From assembly GCF_050589705.1 (NCBI RefSeq), contig NZ_JBNGOT010000004.1:62001-126000 (forward strand): a stretch of 64,000 bases of DNA, given 5' to 3'. Below, in pieces: positions 34,304-41,775 of the stretch. Source of the stretch: Sunxiuqinia rutila (GTDB lineage: Bacteria; Bacteroidota; Bacteroidia; Bacteroidales; Prolixibacteraceae). Made by a program: the position numbers and the translations under genes. A model generated the notes under the pieces. The model had not been told where the DNA came from and did no database searches. It was given only the letters and a program-made list of their open reading frames with translations. How positions within the stretch are numbered: the first letter of the stretch is position 1; each line of letters opens with the position of its first letter.

Positions 34304-35116
34304 CTACTCCGCGTCATGATACATCAGATTTTCCAACGCCACCGTGTATTGATTCGGTTTTTCTGAGAACCGGATACTGTAATCGGTCGCATACCAACCC
34401 GCCATTTCATAAGCTTCCGGCTGCGGAATGGGGATAAGATCATCCGGCATACTCATCAGGTAAGCACGGGTAATCATCGGCTCCCAGAAAATAAAATGCC
34501 CCTGATAAGACCCCCAGATGAACGTGTAGGTAAAAGGCACTCCACTCAATTCAGGTGAAGTTACATCAACCCAATGTGCACCCATCCCCGGCACGAGTCC
34601 CGGTAACTCCATGTAATTTTCAGGCACATACATCGCAGCTGGCTTCAGATCTTCATACGGCGGATCCATAGCTGGAATAGCCATACGCGCTTCATTTCCC
34701 AAGGTATAAAAATGGAAATCAAAATGCGGGGTATCGTATATTCCAGGCGGTTCATGTCCCTCCGGGTTCCAATCTACCAGCGCATGGGTATAAAACTGGT
34801 GCCCTTTGGTTTTTGGCAACTTCAAAACCAACTGAACCATCTCATCAGGCAAACCCATTAAGGCCTTTTCGGACAAGTCAACTCCTACCGCCAAAGGATC
34901 ACCCTCCTTATTTACCCGCACCCAGGCCCGTGCAGTTCCCCTCCCCAAAGGCTGTGTTGAACTGTAAAAGGTGTTCATCGTTGCATTTTTCAAGCTAAGC
35001 CCAGAGGCATTCTTCAGCTCTGAAGAATCAATCCAATCGTCCTTCTGACAACTTGCAAGTCCCAGCAAAACCGTAATTGCCAGAACAAGCATACCAATGT
35101 TCAATTTCTTTTTCAT
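34304..35116 (-). CDS. Lipoprotein resembling DUF5602/TTHB210-like proteins
   Basis: 270 aa. A type II signal peptide ends in the lipobox LASC-Q (C23), so the protein is a lipoprotein. The mature region contains GHQFYTHALVDWNPEGHEPPGIYDTPHFDFHFYT, a histidine-rich cluster suggestive of a metal site, and later GAHWVDVTSPE. I associate this arrangement with DUF5602 (TTHB210-like), but this is from memory. Function unknown. Confidence 0.6.
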   Translation of the reverse strand: MKKKLNIGMLVLAITVLLGLASCQKDDWIDSSELKNASGLSLKNATMNTFYSSTQPLGRGTARAWVRVNKEGDPLAVGVDLSEKALMGLPDEMVQLVLKLPKTKGHQFYTHALVDWNPEGHEPPGIYDTPHFDFHFYTLGNEARMAIPAMDPPYEDLKPAAMYVPENYMELPGLVPGMGAHWVDVTSPELSGVPFTYTFIWGSYQGHFIFWEPMITRAYLMSMPDDLIPIPQPEAYEMAGWYATDYSIRFSEKPNQYTVALENLMYHDAE

Positions 35117-35382
35117 AGTACATCATTTAAAAATTCGAAAGAAGTTACGACATACTAATTTGGATGCCAAGTAATTATGTATTTCAACGGACTGTTTTAT
35201 CTTTTATTCTCCCTCAAAGCCTTTCTCAATCGGCACCACTATTTCCCAAAGTCAAACAATATCCTGGTAAAAAGCGTATTCTACTTTGCATGCAATGCTC
35301 CCGAGCAATCAAAAGCTGATTCTGCAACTGTATCGAAGCATACTTTATCCGCTTATCGGTTTTAGTTTTAGAATAGCATATC

Positions 35383-35943
35383 ATGAAAAGAAATCTTGCC
35401 CTGCTTACGCTCTCATGCCTGCTTTTGAGCACCACTCCCCTAAAGGCTCAGGAAGAAACCAATGCCGCCAAACGAAGCCAAAGCGTTTACCTTGAATTTG
35501 CCGGCAGCGGCTGCGCATTAACCGTCAACTACGAATTCAGACTAAAAAAAGAGCGTATATCCGGCTTAGGCTTACGGATTGGAGCCGGTGGGCTTGCCAT
35601 TGACCTGTTTGGCACAACATCTGTTTTTTCAGTGCCGACAGAGTTGAATTATATATGGGGCGAGAAGACCAGAGTTAGCGGTGAAATTGGCTTCAGTCTG
35701 ACTTATTTACATATTCGGGATGAAACAATCTCCTGGTTTTTCGACGAACCTGATTGCGTGGAAAAAGAAGATCTTCTAGTTTCATACATTCCCTTAGGCA
35801 TTCGGTTCAGACCAAAAACCAATGGCCTGCTCGTTCGCCTGAATGCAGGACCTGTCATCAATTATTCATCCCCCAACCTATGGAGTGATCATGCTATTGA
35901 TCCCTTTCTGGGTATCGCTGTTGGCTATTCGTTTATGAAATAA
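35383..35943 (+). CDS. Exported outer-membrane beta-barrel-like protein
   Basis: 186 aa. Signal peptide 1-22 (...TPLKAQ). Alternating hydrophobic strands with aromatic ends follow (SVYLEFAGSGCALTVNYEF, GLGLRIGAGG, VPTELNYIW, GEIGFSLTYLHI, YIPLGIRFRP, FLGIAVGYSF). This is the pattern of small 8-strand Bacteroidota barrels of the OmpA/porin-like group. Two cysteines (SGC, PDC) are present. Family not assigned; function unknown. Confidence 0.6.
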   Translation: MKRNLALLTLSCLLLSTTPLKAQEETNAAKRSQSVYLEFAGSGCALTVNYEFRLKKERISGLGLRIGAGGLAIDLFGTTSVFSVPTELNYIWGEKTRVSGEIGFSLTYLHIRDETISWFFDEPDCVEKEDLLVSYIPLGIRFRPKTNGLLVRLNAGPVINYSSPNLWSDHAIDPFLGIAVGYSFMK

Positions 35944-36021
35944 GATAATTGCATCCGCTCAAACCAAGTAAAAGCACGAGCTTTACGCATATTACAATGT
36001 TTTTGTAGCTTTAAAAGAAAA

Positions 36022-36858
36022 ATGGCCAACGAAAAACCATCTATCCCAAAAGAAGTTTTTGAAAAGGGACTCTTACAGTTTCGAAAATATGATTGCCATG
36101 TAATAAGAAATCTAAAAGACAATACAATTTCATTTGGAGACAGAAGAAACTTCAATGATCCATTCGATTGCAACCTCCCCATTAATCTTTGTTCTGAAGG
36201 AGAATGGCAAAAATACCTTTTAAAATTTCCTCCCAAAGATCACCTTGGTTCTCCGGCATTCATTGCAAAACGTGCAAAAGAGCTAGCCCTGAATCCACAA
36301 AAAGCAAAAAGTGAGATTGAATCATTAATTTATGATCATCGCCGATTTTCATGTTTCACAATTGCCTCGGAAGAACGGTTATTTTTCAACTCTCTGTTTT
36401 GGTCCAATTATGCAGATAAACATGCTGGCATTTGCCTGAAGTTTAATGGCAAACTCCTCGTAGAAAACTTCTTAACAAACCACATCCAACCAATTCTTGT
36501 AGAATATTGTAATGACAATAAAATACCTGATTTTAACTACATAAGAAACAAATTGAACGGTAGCAAAAAATTAGCTTCAAAGTACTTTTTGGGAACTAAG
36601 TCATCTCAATGGGCAAAGGAAGGAGAACTTAGATTTATACATTTATCCCCCGAGAAAATCCTACCGGACTACATTGTAAAAAAATTTATACCTGAATGCT
36701 TGGAGGAAGTATACCTAGGATGCAAATTTGAGCTTGAAAAGGTTGACGAGATTAAGAAAATCCTTTCTAATTCTAAATACAAAAATGTGAAACTATTTGG
36801 ATTAAAAAAGGACAACAAGCATTTCAGATTAATTCCCGAACAGGTTAAAATCCATTAA
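36022..36858 (+). CDS. DUF2971 domain protein
   Basis: 278 aa. The DUF2971 marks are an N-terminal FRKYDCHVIRNLKDNTISFGDRRNFNDPFDC, a central LFWSNYADKHAGICLKF and a KSSQWAKEGELRFI segment near 190. These proteins are uncharacterised and are often found among accessory genes. No signal peptide. The gene is visibly richer in A and T (long A/T-ending codons, such as aaa, ata and tta) than its neighbours, which hints at acquisition. Monocistronic and convergent with mutB, with a shared terminator in between. Confidence 0.75.
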   Translation: MANEKPSIPKEVFEKGLLQFRKYDCHVIRNLKDNTISFGDRRNFNDPFDCNLPINLCSEGEWQKYLLKFPPKDHLGSPAFIAKRAKELALNPQKAKSEIESLIYDHRRFSCFTIASEERLFFNSLFWSNYADKHAGICLKFNGKLLVENFLTNHIQPILVEYCNDNKIPDFNYIRNKLNGSKKLASKYFLGTKSSQWAKEGELRFIHLSPEKILPDYIVKKFIPECLEEVYLGCKFELEKVDEIKKILSNSKYKNVKLFGLKKDNKHFRLIPEQVKIH

Positions 36859-36960
36859 TAAATTCTCTCACGACGCTCAGGACAACGAAACAAAGTAGGC
36901 CGCATCCAGAATGCAGCGAATTCCGATTCGCCGTCAAGCGGCTTGGAAACTGCTTTACCC

Positions 36961-36993
36961 AAAAAAGCCACTCCCTCTCGGAAATGGCTTTTT
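36961..36993. terminator. Bidirectional terminator between DUF2971 and mutB
   Basis: aaaaagcca (36962-36970) pairs with tggcttttt (36985-36993), with A-tract and T-tract on opposite sides between convergent genes. Confidence 0.7.
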
Positions 36994-37002
36994 ATATGGT
37001 GA

Positions 37003-37035
37003 ATTGAGCAGGTGACTCGGAGTCAGCTGCTCAAT
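37003..37035. repeat. 33-nt near-perfect palindrome after mutB
   Basis: attgagcag (37003-37011) pairs with ctgctcaat (37027-37035), and tgactc (37013-37018) pairs with gagtca (37020-37025). Only one mismatched pair and one centre base remain. It lies 14 nt beyond the mutB stop. There is no T-run, so it may be a protein-binding dyad or an mRNA 3' stem. Confidence 0.6.
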
Positions 37036-37048
37036 AACAGTCAGCTTT

Positions 37049-39202
37049 CTATTCTTCGTGCGTTGAAATCAAAATCTCAAGGATTTTTTTACCGGCAGCT
37101 GATACACTTGTACCAGGTCCGAAGATCGCAACAACACCAGCATCGTACAGGTATTGATAATCCTGAGCAGGAATTACACCACCGGCAATCACCATGATGT
37201 CTTCGCGACCCAGTTTTTTCAACTCAGCAATTACGGCAGGCACCAATGTTTTGTGTCCGGCAGCCAGAGAAGAAACACCCATCACGTGTACGTCGTTTTC
37301 AACGGCTTGCTTGGCAGCTTCTTCCGGAGTTTGGAACAGCGGCCCCATATCCACATCGAAACCAAGGTCGGCATAACCGGTTGCTACTACTTTAGCGCCG
37401 CGATCGTGACCATCCTGCCCCATTTTGGCAATCATGATCCGTGGCTGACGACCTTCCAGCTCAGCAAATTTCTTCGCCAATTTCTGAGCTTCAGCGAAGG
37501 TTTTATCTTGTTTACTTTCTGATGAATACACGCCTGATATTGTTCTGATTACAGCTTTATAACGTCCTACGATTTTTTCGCAGGCATCTGAAATTTCACC
37601 CAACGAAGCACGTTTTTGCGCGGCTTTAACCGAAAGGTCAAGCAAGTTACCTTCGCCAGTTTCAGCACATTTGGTAATGGCTGCCAAAGCTTGTTTCACT
37701 TCTTCTTCGTTACGCTCACCACGCAGTTTCTTCAACCGGTCAATTTGTGACAAACGAACAGCCGTATTGTCAATGTCCAAAATATCAATCGGATCTTCTT
37801 TTTCCAATCGGTATTTATTCACACCAACAATGGTTTGAGCACCACTGTCAATACGTCCCTGAGCACGGGCAGCAGCTTCTTCAATTCGCATTTTTGGAAC
37901 ACCAGTCTCAACGGCTTTCGACATACCTCCCAGTTTCTCAACCTCTTCAATCAAAGCCCAGGCTTTGGTGTACAACTCTTGCGTCAATGACTCCACATAG
38001 TACGAACCAGCCCATGGATCGGCTCCACGGCAAATTTCAGTTTCCTGCTGGATGTACAGCTGCGTGTTACGTGCAATACGTGCAGAGAAATCGGTTGGCA
38101 AAGCAATCGCTTCGTCCAGCGCGTTGGTGTGCAACGACTGCGTGTGACCCAAAGTAGCCGCCATCGCTTCAATAGCTGTACGACCTACGTTGTTAAACGG
38201 ATCCTGCTCAGTCAACGACCAACCCGACGTTTGCGAGTGCGTACGCAAAGCCATCGATTTTGGGTTTTTAGGATTGAATTGTTTCACCAATTTAGCCCAA
38301 ATCATACGAGCAGCACGCATTTTAGCAATCTCCATGAAGTGGTTCATTCCAACGGCCCAGAAGAAAGACAGACGTGGTGCAAAGGCATCCACATCCAATC
38401 CGGCTTTGATACCTGTTCGCAGGTATTCCAAACCATCTGCCAGCGTGTAAGCCATTTCAATATCGGCCGTTGCACCAGCTTCCTGCATGTGGTAACCCGA
38501 AATAGAGATGGAGTTGAACTTTGGCATTTTTTGCGACGTGAACTCAAAAATGTCAGCAATCACTTTCATGGAAAACTCCGGTGGGTAAATGTAGGTGTTC
38601 CGCACCATGAATTCTTTCAGAATATCATTCTGAATGGTTCCCGAAAGCTGATCCAGCGTAGCGCCTTGCTCCAATGCTGTAACAATGTAGAAAGCCATTA
38701 CCGGAAGCACCGCTCCGTTCATGGTCATTGATACAGACATTTTATCCAATGGAATCTGGTCGAACAGGATTTTCATATCCAGAATCGAGTCGATAGCCAC
38801 ACCTGCTTTACCCACATCACCAACCACACGTGGGTGATCCGAGTCATAGCCGCGGTGCGTTGCCAAGTCAAAAGCTACGGAAAGCCCTTTTTGTCCGGCT
38901 GCCAGGTTACGACGGTAAAACGCGTTCGACTCTTCAGCTGTTGAGAATCCGGCATACTGACGAATGGTCCAAGGACGCATGGCATACATGGCTGAGTAAG
39001 GTCCGCGAAGGAATGGTGGCAAACCGGCCGCATAGTTCAAATGCTCCATGCCTTCCAAATCTTCTTTGGTATACACTGGCTTCACCGGAATTTGCTCCGG
39101 AGTCACCCAGTCTTTTTCAATTTTGTTTTGAGCAGCCCACTCACCCGCCTCTGGCTGGGCAGCAGCTGTCTTTATATTGATATTTTTAAAATTTGGTTTC
39201 AT
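37049..39202 (-). CDS. mutB: Methylmalonyl-CoA mutase large subunit
   Basis: 717 aa alpha subunit interconverting succinyl-CoA and (R)-methylmalonyl-CoA with adenosylcobalamin, the key step of the propionate route. The barrel carries TIRQYAGFSTAEESNAFYRRNL and RTHSQTSGWSLTEQDPFNN, conserved around the substrate. The C-terminal B12-binding domain has DGHDRG (the DxHxxG cobalamin-histidine motif) near residue 600, GVSSLAAGHKTLVP, and GGVIPAQDY. Full length. The companion small subunit lies upstream on the same strand, with a GxxExxY gene between them. Confidence 0.98.
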   Translation of the reverse strand: MKPNFKNINIKTAAAQPEAGEWAAQNKIEKDWVTPEQIPVKPVYTKEDLEGMEHLNYAAGLPPFLRGPYSAMYAMRPWTIRQYAGFSTAEESNAFYRRNLAAGQKGLSVAFDLATHRGYDSDHPRVVGDVGKAGVAIDSILDMKILFDQIPLDKMSVSMTMNGAVLPVMAFYIVTALEQGATLDQLSGTIQNDILKEFMVRNTYIYPPEFSMKVIADIFEFTSQKMPKFNSISISGYHMQEAGATADIEMAYTLADGLEYLRTGIKAGLDVDAFAPRLSFFWAVGMNHFMEIAKMRAARMIWAKLVKQFNPKNPKSMALRTHSQTSGWSLTEQDPFNNVGRTAIEAMAATLGHTQSLHTNALDEAIALPTDFSARIARNTQLYIQQETEICRGADPWAGSYYVESLTQELYTKAWALIEEVEKLGGMSKAVETGVPKMRIEEAAARAQGRIDSGAQTIVGVNKYRLEKEDPIDILDIDNTAVRLSQIDRLKKLRGERNEEEVKQALAAITKCAETGEGNLLDLSVKAAQKRASLGEISDACEKIVGRYKAVIRTISGVYSSESKQDKTFAEAQKLAKKFAELEGRQPRIMIAKMGQDGHDRGAKVVATGYADLGFDVDMGPLFQTPEEAAKQAVENDVHVMGVSSLAAGHKTLVPAVIAELKKLGREDIMVIAGGVIPAQDYQYLYDAGVVAIFGPGTSVSAAGKKILEILISTHEE

Positions 39203-39215
39203 ATTAAAAACTTTT

Positions 39216-39243
39216 AAACGCGAAGACGCTAAGTCGCCAAGAA
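39216..39243. repeat. Left flank repeat of the GxxExxY cassette
   Basis: Contains aaacgcgaagacgctaag, which matches in inverted orientation the right flank at 39640-39672. Both end in gctaag next to the gene and tttaaac on the outside. Confidence 0.5.
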
Positions 39244-39639
39244 TTAAACAAAATAGTTGTTTACTTTTCGTTTTATCCCAATTTTAATTAATGGGACATT
39301 GAAATTTATTAAATATCCAAGTTTCATATTGGCTAATTTCATGTAGGTCAATAACTGAACTTCGTGCACCGGTAAGATAATTTCCACGGCTTTAAGCTCA
39401 ATGACTATCGACTTTTCAACTAACAAATCAATAAAAAACTCCTTCTCGAGAACCTTTCCTTTAAAAATCACTGGCAGTTTAACTTGCCTTTCAACCTCTA
39501 AATGAAGATTTCTCAGTTCTTCGGCCAGACAAACTTCATAAACTGATTCCAACAAACCGGGACCAAGTTCACGATGCACTTCATAAGATGCATGGACTAT
39601 TTTTCTCCCAATTTCTTCATATTCAATTTTTGAAATCAT
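39244..39639 (-). CDS. GxxExxY family protein
   Basis: 131 aa. GPGLLESVYEVCLAEEL has the name-giving GxxExxY motif. FFIDLLVEKSIVIELKAV shows a D...ExK arrangement like that of PD-(D/E)XK nuclease folds. Function unknown. Copies of this family are scattered through Bacteroidota genomes next to short gcgtctttgcg-type repeats, as here. It sits between mutB and mutA on the same strand, but both mutase genes are intact and it is unrelated to the mutase. Imperfect inverted repeats flank it. Confidence 0.9.
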   Translation of the reverse strand: MISKIEYEEIGRKIVHASYEVHRELGPGLLESVYEVCLAEELRNLHLEVERQVKLPVIFKGKVLEKEFFIDLLVEKSIVIELKAVEIILPVHEVQLLTYMKLANMKLGYLINFNVPLIKIGIKRKVNNYFV

Positions 39640-39672
39640 CTTAGCGTCTCTGTGTCTTTGCGTTAGGTTTAA
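39640..39672. repeat. Right flank repeat of the GxxExxY cassette
   Basis: cttagcgtctctgtgtcttt followed by gcgttaggtttaa; an inverted, slightly longer version of the left flank (39216-39243). It runs into the mutA stop codon at 39669. Confidence 0.5.
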
Positions 39673-41546
39673 ATTCCAAGTTTGCTTTGATACGCCTTCA
39701 ATTCTTCCAGCAAATTGCTTTTCACATGAATGAAGTTTTCAATGCCTTTGGCTTTCAGCTCGTCGGTGCAAGCAGGAGCGCCGGCAACAACAAAGATTGC
39801 TTCACCATTGATGGCTTCGAAAGCAGCAGGAGCCATTTCAGCATATTCATCATCAGAGCTACAAATCACCACGATATCAGCGCCGGCTTCTTTGGCAGCA
39901 GCCACACCTTCTTCAACCGTAGCAAAACCGTTGTTGTCTTTTACTTCGTAACCGGCAACAGCAAAGAAGTTACAGGCAAACTGAGCCCTTGCTTTGCGGA
40001 AGTTCAGGTTACCAACAGTAAGCATGAAAGCCAACGGACGCTTGTTGTTCTCGGCATATTTATCCGTAGCAACACGGATTGCTTCAAACGCCTGAGCACC
40101 ACGATAAGGTTTCAAGGTTTCAATTTCAGCGTCCTCAGCAGTCAGGTCCATCGGTTTCAACGCGTCCTCAACAGCTTCTGGTTTTTCTAAACGCTCGGTG
40201 AAGTTCGGGAATTGATTAATACCCAGCAGATTTTCGCGACGGGTAGCCACGTTTAAATCCCGCTTGGCAGCCATTTCTTTCACTTTTGTTTGAATAAATC
40301 CAGCTTTTGCTGCAGCCAGGAAACCACCATTATCCTGAACTTCCAGGAACAGCTTCCAAGCCTCATCAGCAATCGACGCAGTCAATTCTTCAATATAGTA
40401 TGAACCGGCACCAGCATCAACAATCTTGTCGAAGTGCGATTCTTCTTTCAATAACAGTTGTTGGTTACGGGCAATCCGGTCTGAGAATGTTGTCGGATCT
40501 TCGTAGATCGCGTTAAACGGAAGCACCGTAATCGAATCAGCTCCACCCAAAGCAGCACTCATAGCTTCGGTTTGGGTACGCAGCATGTTGACATAGGGAT
40601 CGTAGAATGTTTTGTTCCAGCTGCCGGTTTCGGCATGAACTTTCATTTTGCAGCCGCATTCGCACTTGGGTTCGTAGGCTTTTACAATTTGAGCCCACAA
40701 CAGGCGACCGGCACGTAGTTTGGCAATTTCCATGAAGTAGTTGGCGCTCACACTCAAATTGAATTTGATGTTTTTAGCCACATCTTCAACAGCCACACCA
40801 GCTTCGCTTAAGCTTGAAAGGTACTCAGCACCCTGAGCCAGCGAAAAAGCCAACTCCTGAACAACAGAAGCTCCGGCATTGCCATAGTTTTTACCATCAA
40901 CCGCCAATACCCGGTAGCTGGGTAGTTCAGCTGTTTTGGCAATCAGGTCTTGCGCTTGCGTCATCGCTTGCTCAACACCATTTTTGATACGACCGTAAAG
41001 CAGGTAGTTGCCAAAAGGATCGTAAGACACGGAAGCGTTCACGTTTTTAGGATCCCATTTGCCTGCCAACACATACTCTGCAAACAAGCCGGCAATGTTG
41101 CACGTCTGGCATTTGCAAACAAAGTTTACTTCTACCGACTCCAGACAGATGTCTTTCAACAAAACACCAAGATCTGCAACGGTCAGTTCTGCACAGTCAT
41201 TAAAAACAAAGCCCAACGAAGTCACACCTTTCATCAAAACGTCAAGTGCTTTTTTGTTGGACTCTTCTAAATCTTTTACTACGATGTTCTGACGGACATA
41301 CCAATCGTTGTTATTGGTCTTGGTTCCGCGCACGTAAGGAAACTCACCCGGGAGGGCATCAAGGTATCCCAACTTTTCCAGGTCTTCCTGCCGGTAATAA
41401 GGCTGAACGGAAAAACCCTCATTTGTCCTCCACACCAGCTTGCGGTCAAAGTCGGCACCTTTCAAATCGGCAACCACTTTTTCTTTCCACGCCTCTGTAC
41501 TGACAGGAGGAAACTCGTTAAATAGTTTGATATATTTTTCTGCCAT
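39669..41546 (-). CDS. mutA: Methylmalonyl-CoA mutase small subunit
   Basis: About 625 aa beta subunit of the heterodimeric mutase. It has the same fold as MutB but is non-catalytic; the DxHxxG cobalamin motif is absent from its C-terminal flavodoxin-like domain (ADIVVICSSDDEYAEMAP). MAEKYIKLFNEFPPVSTEAW is the usual Bacteroidota N-terminus, so I use the ATG at 41546 and not the in-frame start at 41606. An unusual CECGCKMKV stretch lies near residue 310, and a CKCQTC cluster near 163. A -7 box lies just upstream. Confidence 0.96.
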   Translation of the reverse strand: MAEKYIKLFNEFPPVSTEAWKEKVVADLKGADFDRKLVWRTNEGFSVQPYYRQEDLEKLGYLDALPGEFPYVRGTKTNNNDWYVRQNIVVKDLEESNKKALDVLMKGVTSLGFVFNDCAELTVADLGVLLKDICLESVEVNFVCKCQTCNIAGLFAEYVLAGKWDPKNVNASVSYDPFGNYLLYGRIKNGVEQAMTQAQDLIAKTAELPSYRVLAVDGKNYGNAGASVVQELAFSLAQGAEYLSSLSEAGVAVEDVAKNIKFNLSVSANYFMEIAKLRAGRLLWAQIVKAYEPKCECGCKMKVHAETGSWNKTFYDPYVNMLRTQTEAMSAALGGADSITVLPFNAIYEDPTTFSDRIARNQQLLLKEESHFDKIVDAGAGSYYIEELTASIADEAWKLFLEVQDNGGFLAAAKAGFIQTKVKEMAAKRDLNVATRRENLLGINQFPNFTERLEKPEAVEDALKPMDLTAEDAEIETLKPYRGAQAFEAIRVATDKYAENNKRPLAFMLTVGNLNFRKARAQFACNFFAVAGYEVKDNNGFATVEEGVAAAKEAGADIVVICSSDDEYAEMAPAAFEAINGEAIFVVAGAPACTDELKAKGIENFIHVKSNLLEELKAYQSKLGI

Positions 41547-41573
41547 AATGTAACTGTTAAGAAAATCAGGCTG

Positions 41574-41581
41574 CAAAATTA
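41574..41581 (-). promoter_or_regulatory. Candidate promoter of the mutA-mutB operon
   Basis: The minus strand reads TAATTTTG (TAnnTTTG), 28 nt before the mutA ATG. A TTTG 22 nt further upstream (41604-41607) fits the -33 element roughly. Confidence 0.5.
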
Positions 41582-41699
41582 GTCTTTTTACATAAGGACT
41601 GCTCAAAAATTCACAAGTTTTTAACCTTTAACTAACAAATATCAGGTTTTGATACTCAGTTATTTAGACATCCAGTCATCTAGATATCTCAAAAATGCC

Positions 41700-41726
41700 C
41701 CTTATTTTTAATGGGTATAAATAAGG
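41700..41726 (-). terminator. Possible terminator after the TonB-dependent receptor gene
   Basis: ccttattt (41700-41707) pairs with aaataagg (41719-41726), about 50 nt past the receptor stop on the minus strand. The T-rich tail is weak. Confidence 0.35.
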
Positions 41727-41775
41727 CGCTATAAAGATCATGTCGTATTCAAGACACTAATTCTACAACAATACT

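Noticed and set aside
35177..35365. 62-codon plus-strand frame before the beta-barrel gene
   Set aside because: No homology-like features or good start context, and it lies where the promoter of the next gene is expected.
38129..38731. 200-codon plus-strand frame inside mutB
   Set aside because: Antisense to a highly conserved coding sequence; the product is low-complexity and resembles no family.
39244..39639. A third mutase subunit or a disruption of the mutase genes
   Set aside because: The small protein is a clear GxxExxY member, and both mutase subunits have complete N- and C-terminal ends.
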